From: DATFFO01 sp963772815
GTDB taxonomy: Bacteria > Actinomycetota > Acidimicrobiia > Spongiisociales > ZC4RG35
Length of the DNA: 64,000 nt
NCBI GenBank assembly: GCA_963772815.1
Contig: CAVYYV010000003.1
Span: forward strand, 124,001 to 188,000
Direction of reading: 5' to 3'
How positions within the stretch are numbered: the first letter of the stretch is position 1; each line of letters starts with the position of its first letter. The notes under the pieces were generated by a model, which was given only the letters and a program-made list of their open reading frames with translations, ran no database searches and was not told the origin of the DNA. Below, in pieces: positions 63,615 to 64,000 of the stretch. Made by a program: the position numbers and the translations under genes.

Positions 63615-64000
63615 ATGCCCACTGAGAGAGTTCACCTGGCCCCGGTCGAGCTGCCGGACTTCGGGGTGCTCGAGCGCATGCCCGAGATCCCGGCTTCCCT
63701 CTACGTGGATCGGCTGAGCCGACTCCGCGAGCGAGCCGCCTGCGCGGGCCACGATACGATCGTGATCTACGCCGATCGTGAGCACAGCGCCAATCTGGCT
63801 TATCTGTCGGGCTTCGATCCCCGCTTCGAGGAAGCAATGATGGTGGTCGGGCCCGGGCGAGAGCCCGCCATCCTGGTGGGCAACGAGTGCTGGGGCATGG
63901 CAGGCGTGGCGCCCCTGGCGCTGAATCGCCAGTCGAGCAACTGGCCTGGTTCGAGTACTCCTCGTGTCTCACCTCCGAGGACATCAAGCACCTCCTGACC
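63615..64000 (+). CDS. M24 aminopeptidase P/creatinase-like protein, N-terminal part
   Basis: The start fragment of a longer protein cut by the window edge: 'LYVDRLSRLRERAACAGHDTIVIYADREHSANLAYLSGFDPRFEEAMMVV' is the N-terminal domain pattern of Xaa-Pro peptidase-like proteins. After 'GMAGVAPLALN' near 63925 the frame becomes non-coding-like and stops at 63998, while another frame reads 'VEQLAWFEYSSCLTSEDIKHLLT' to the edge, so a one-base shift is likely. Confidence 0.7.

Overview
The window is a 64 kb, high-GC stretch of bacterial chromosome. It suggests an actinobacterium, probably of the Acidimicrobiia type. The grounds are strong GC bias, frequent GTG starts, many secreted proteins with Thr-rich 'TTTT' linkers, a coproporphyrin-type haem pathway (HemQ present), BTAD and DevS/DevR regulators, and dense operons with 4-bp ATGA/GTGA overlaps. 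The organism assignment is inference; no marker gene allows naming.

Layout. 0-13 kb: a TauE/SafE transporter, an ABC exporter pair, a sensor kinase followed by a Thr-rich surface protein that is frameshifted at a hexanucleotide repeat, then a tight six-gene run (ferredoxin, three small Thr/Pro-rich exported proteins, ApbE flavin transferase, ferric-reductase-like haem membrane protein) facing a two-component system. 11.6-13.4 kb is a relic zone holding a decayed DUF1059-like gene, a HEPN-like protein, a 29-nt tRNA 3' fragment, an IS256 transposase tail and the C-terminus of a second copy of the surface protein. 13.4-22.4 kb: a nine-gene haem operon on the minus strand (hemA-C-D-B-L-E-Q-H-G) that makes haem from glutamyl-tRNA; hemB carries a one-base frameshift near its start. 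22.85-29.96 kb: a CAT-anticodon tRNA gene followed by a roughly 7 kb integrated element with a tyrosine integrase, an MntA/HepT toxin-antitoxin pair, an RHH/SEC-C regulator and a DUF4242/peroxiredoxin-like/BTAD module. A perfect 40-bp repeat of the tRNA 5' half bounds it.

30-38.7 kb: universal stress protein, aat, acyl-CoA dehydrogenase, FAD oxidoreductase, quinone oxidoreductase, DEAD-box helicase with an RRM protein, and release factor 3. Three of these appear to start at non-standard codons (ATC, ATC, ATA/GTC). 38.8-42.3 kb: an ISL3-family insertion sequence with matching inverted repeats and an exact 8-bp target duplication; its transposase gene is split by a group II intron carrying its own reverse transcriptase. 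It landed in a remnant that looks like a multicopper oxidase. 42.5-51.1 kb: CBS protein, SRPBCC protein, a divergent DevS/DevR-like pair, PNPOx-like protein, CDF metal transporter, crotonase, a flippase fused to a priming glycosyltransferase, and an LCP ligase.

51.3-61.9 kb: a D-xylose-type sugar cluster with xylose isomerase, a mutarotase-like protein, xylulokinase, an SDR enzyme, a CUT2-like ABC transporter, a ROK repressor and a Gfo/Idh dehydrogenase, with palindromic regulatory sites. 61.9-64 kb: a CRTAC1/UnbV-like surface protein with a frameshift and the start of an M24-like peptidase, also apparently frameshifted. Four single-base frameshifts in otherwise intact genes raise the possibility of residual assembly indels.
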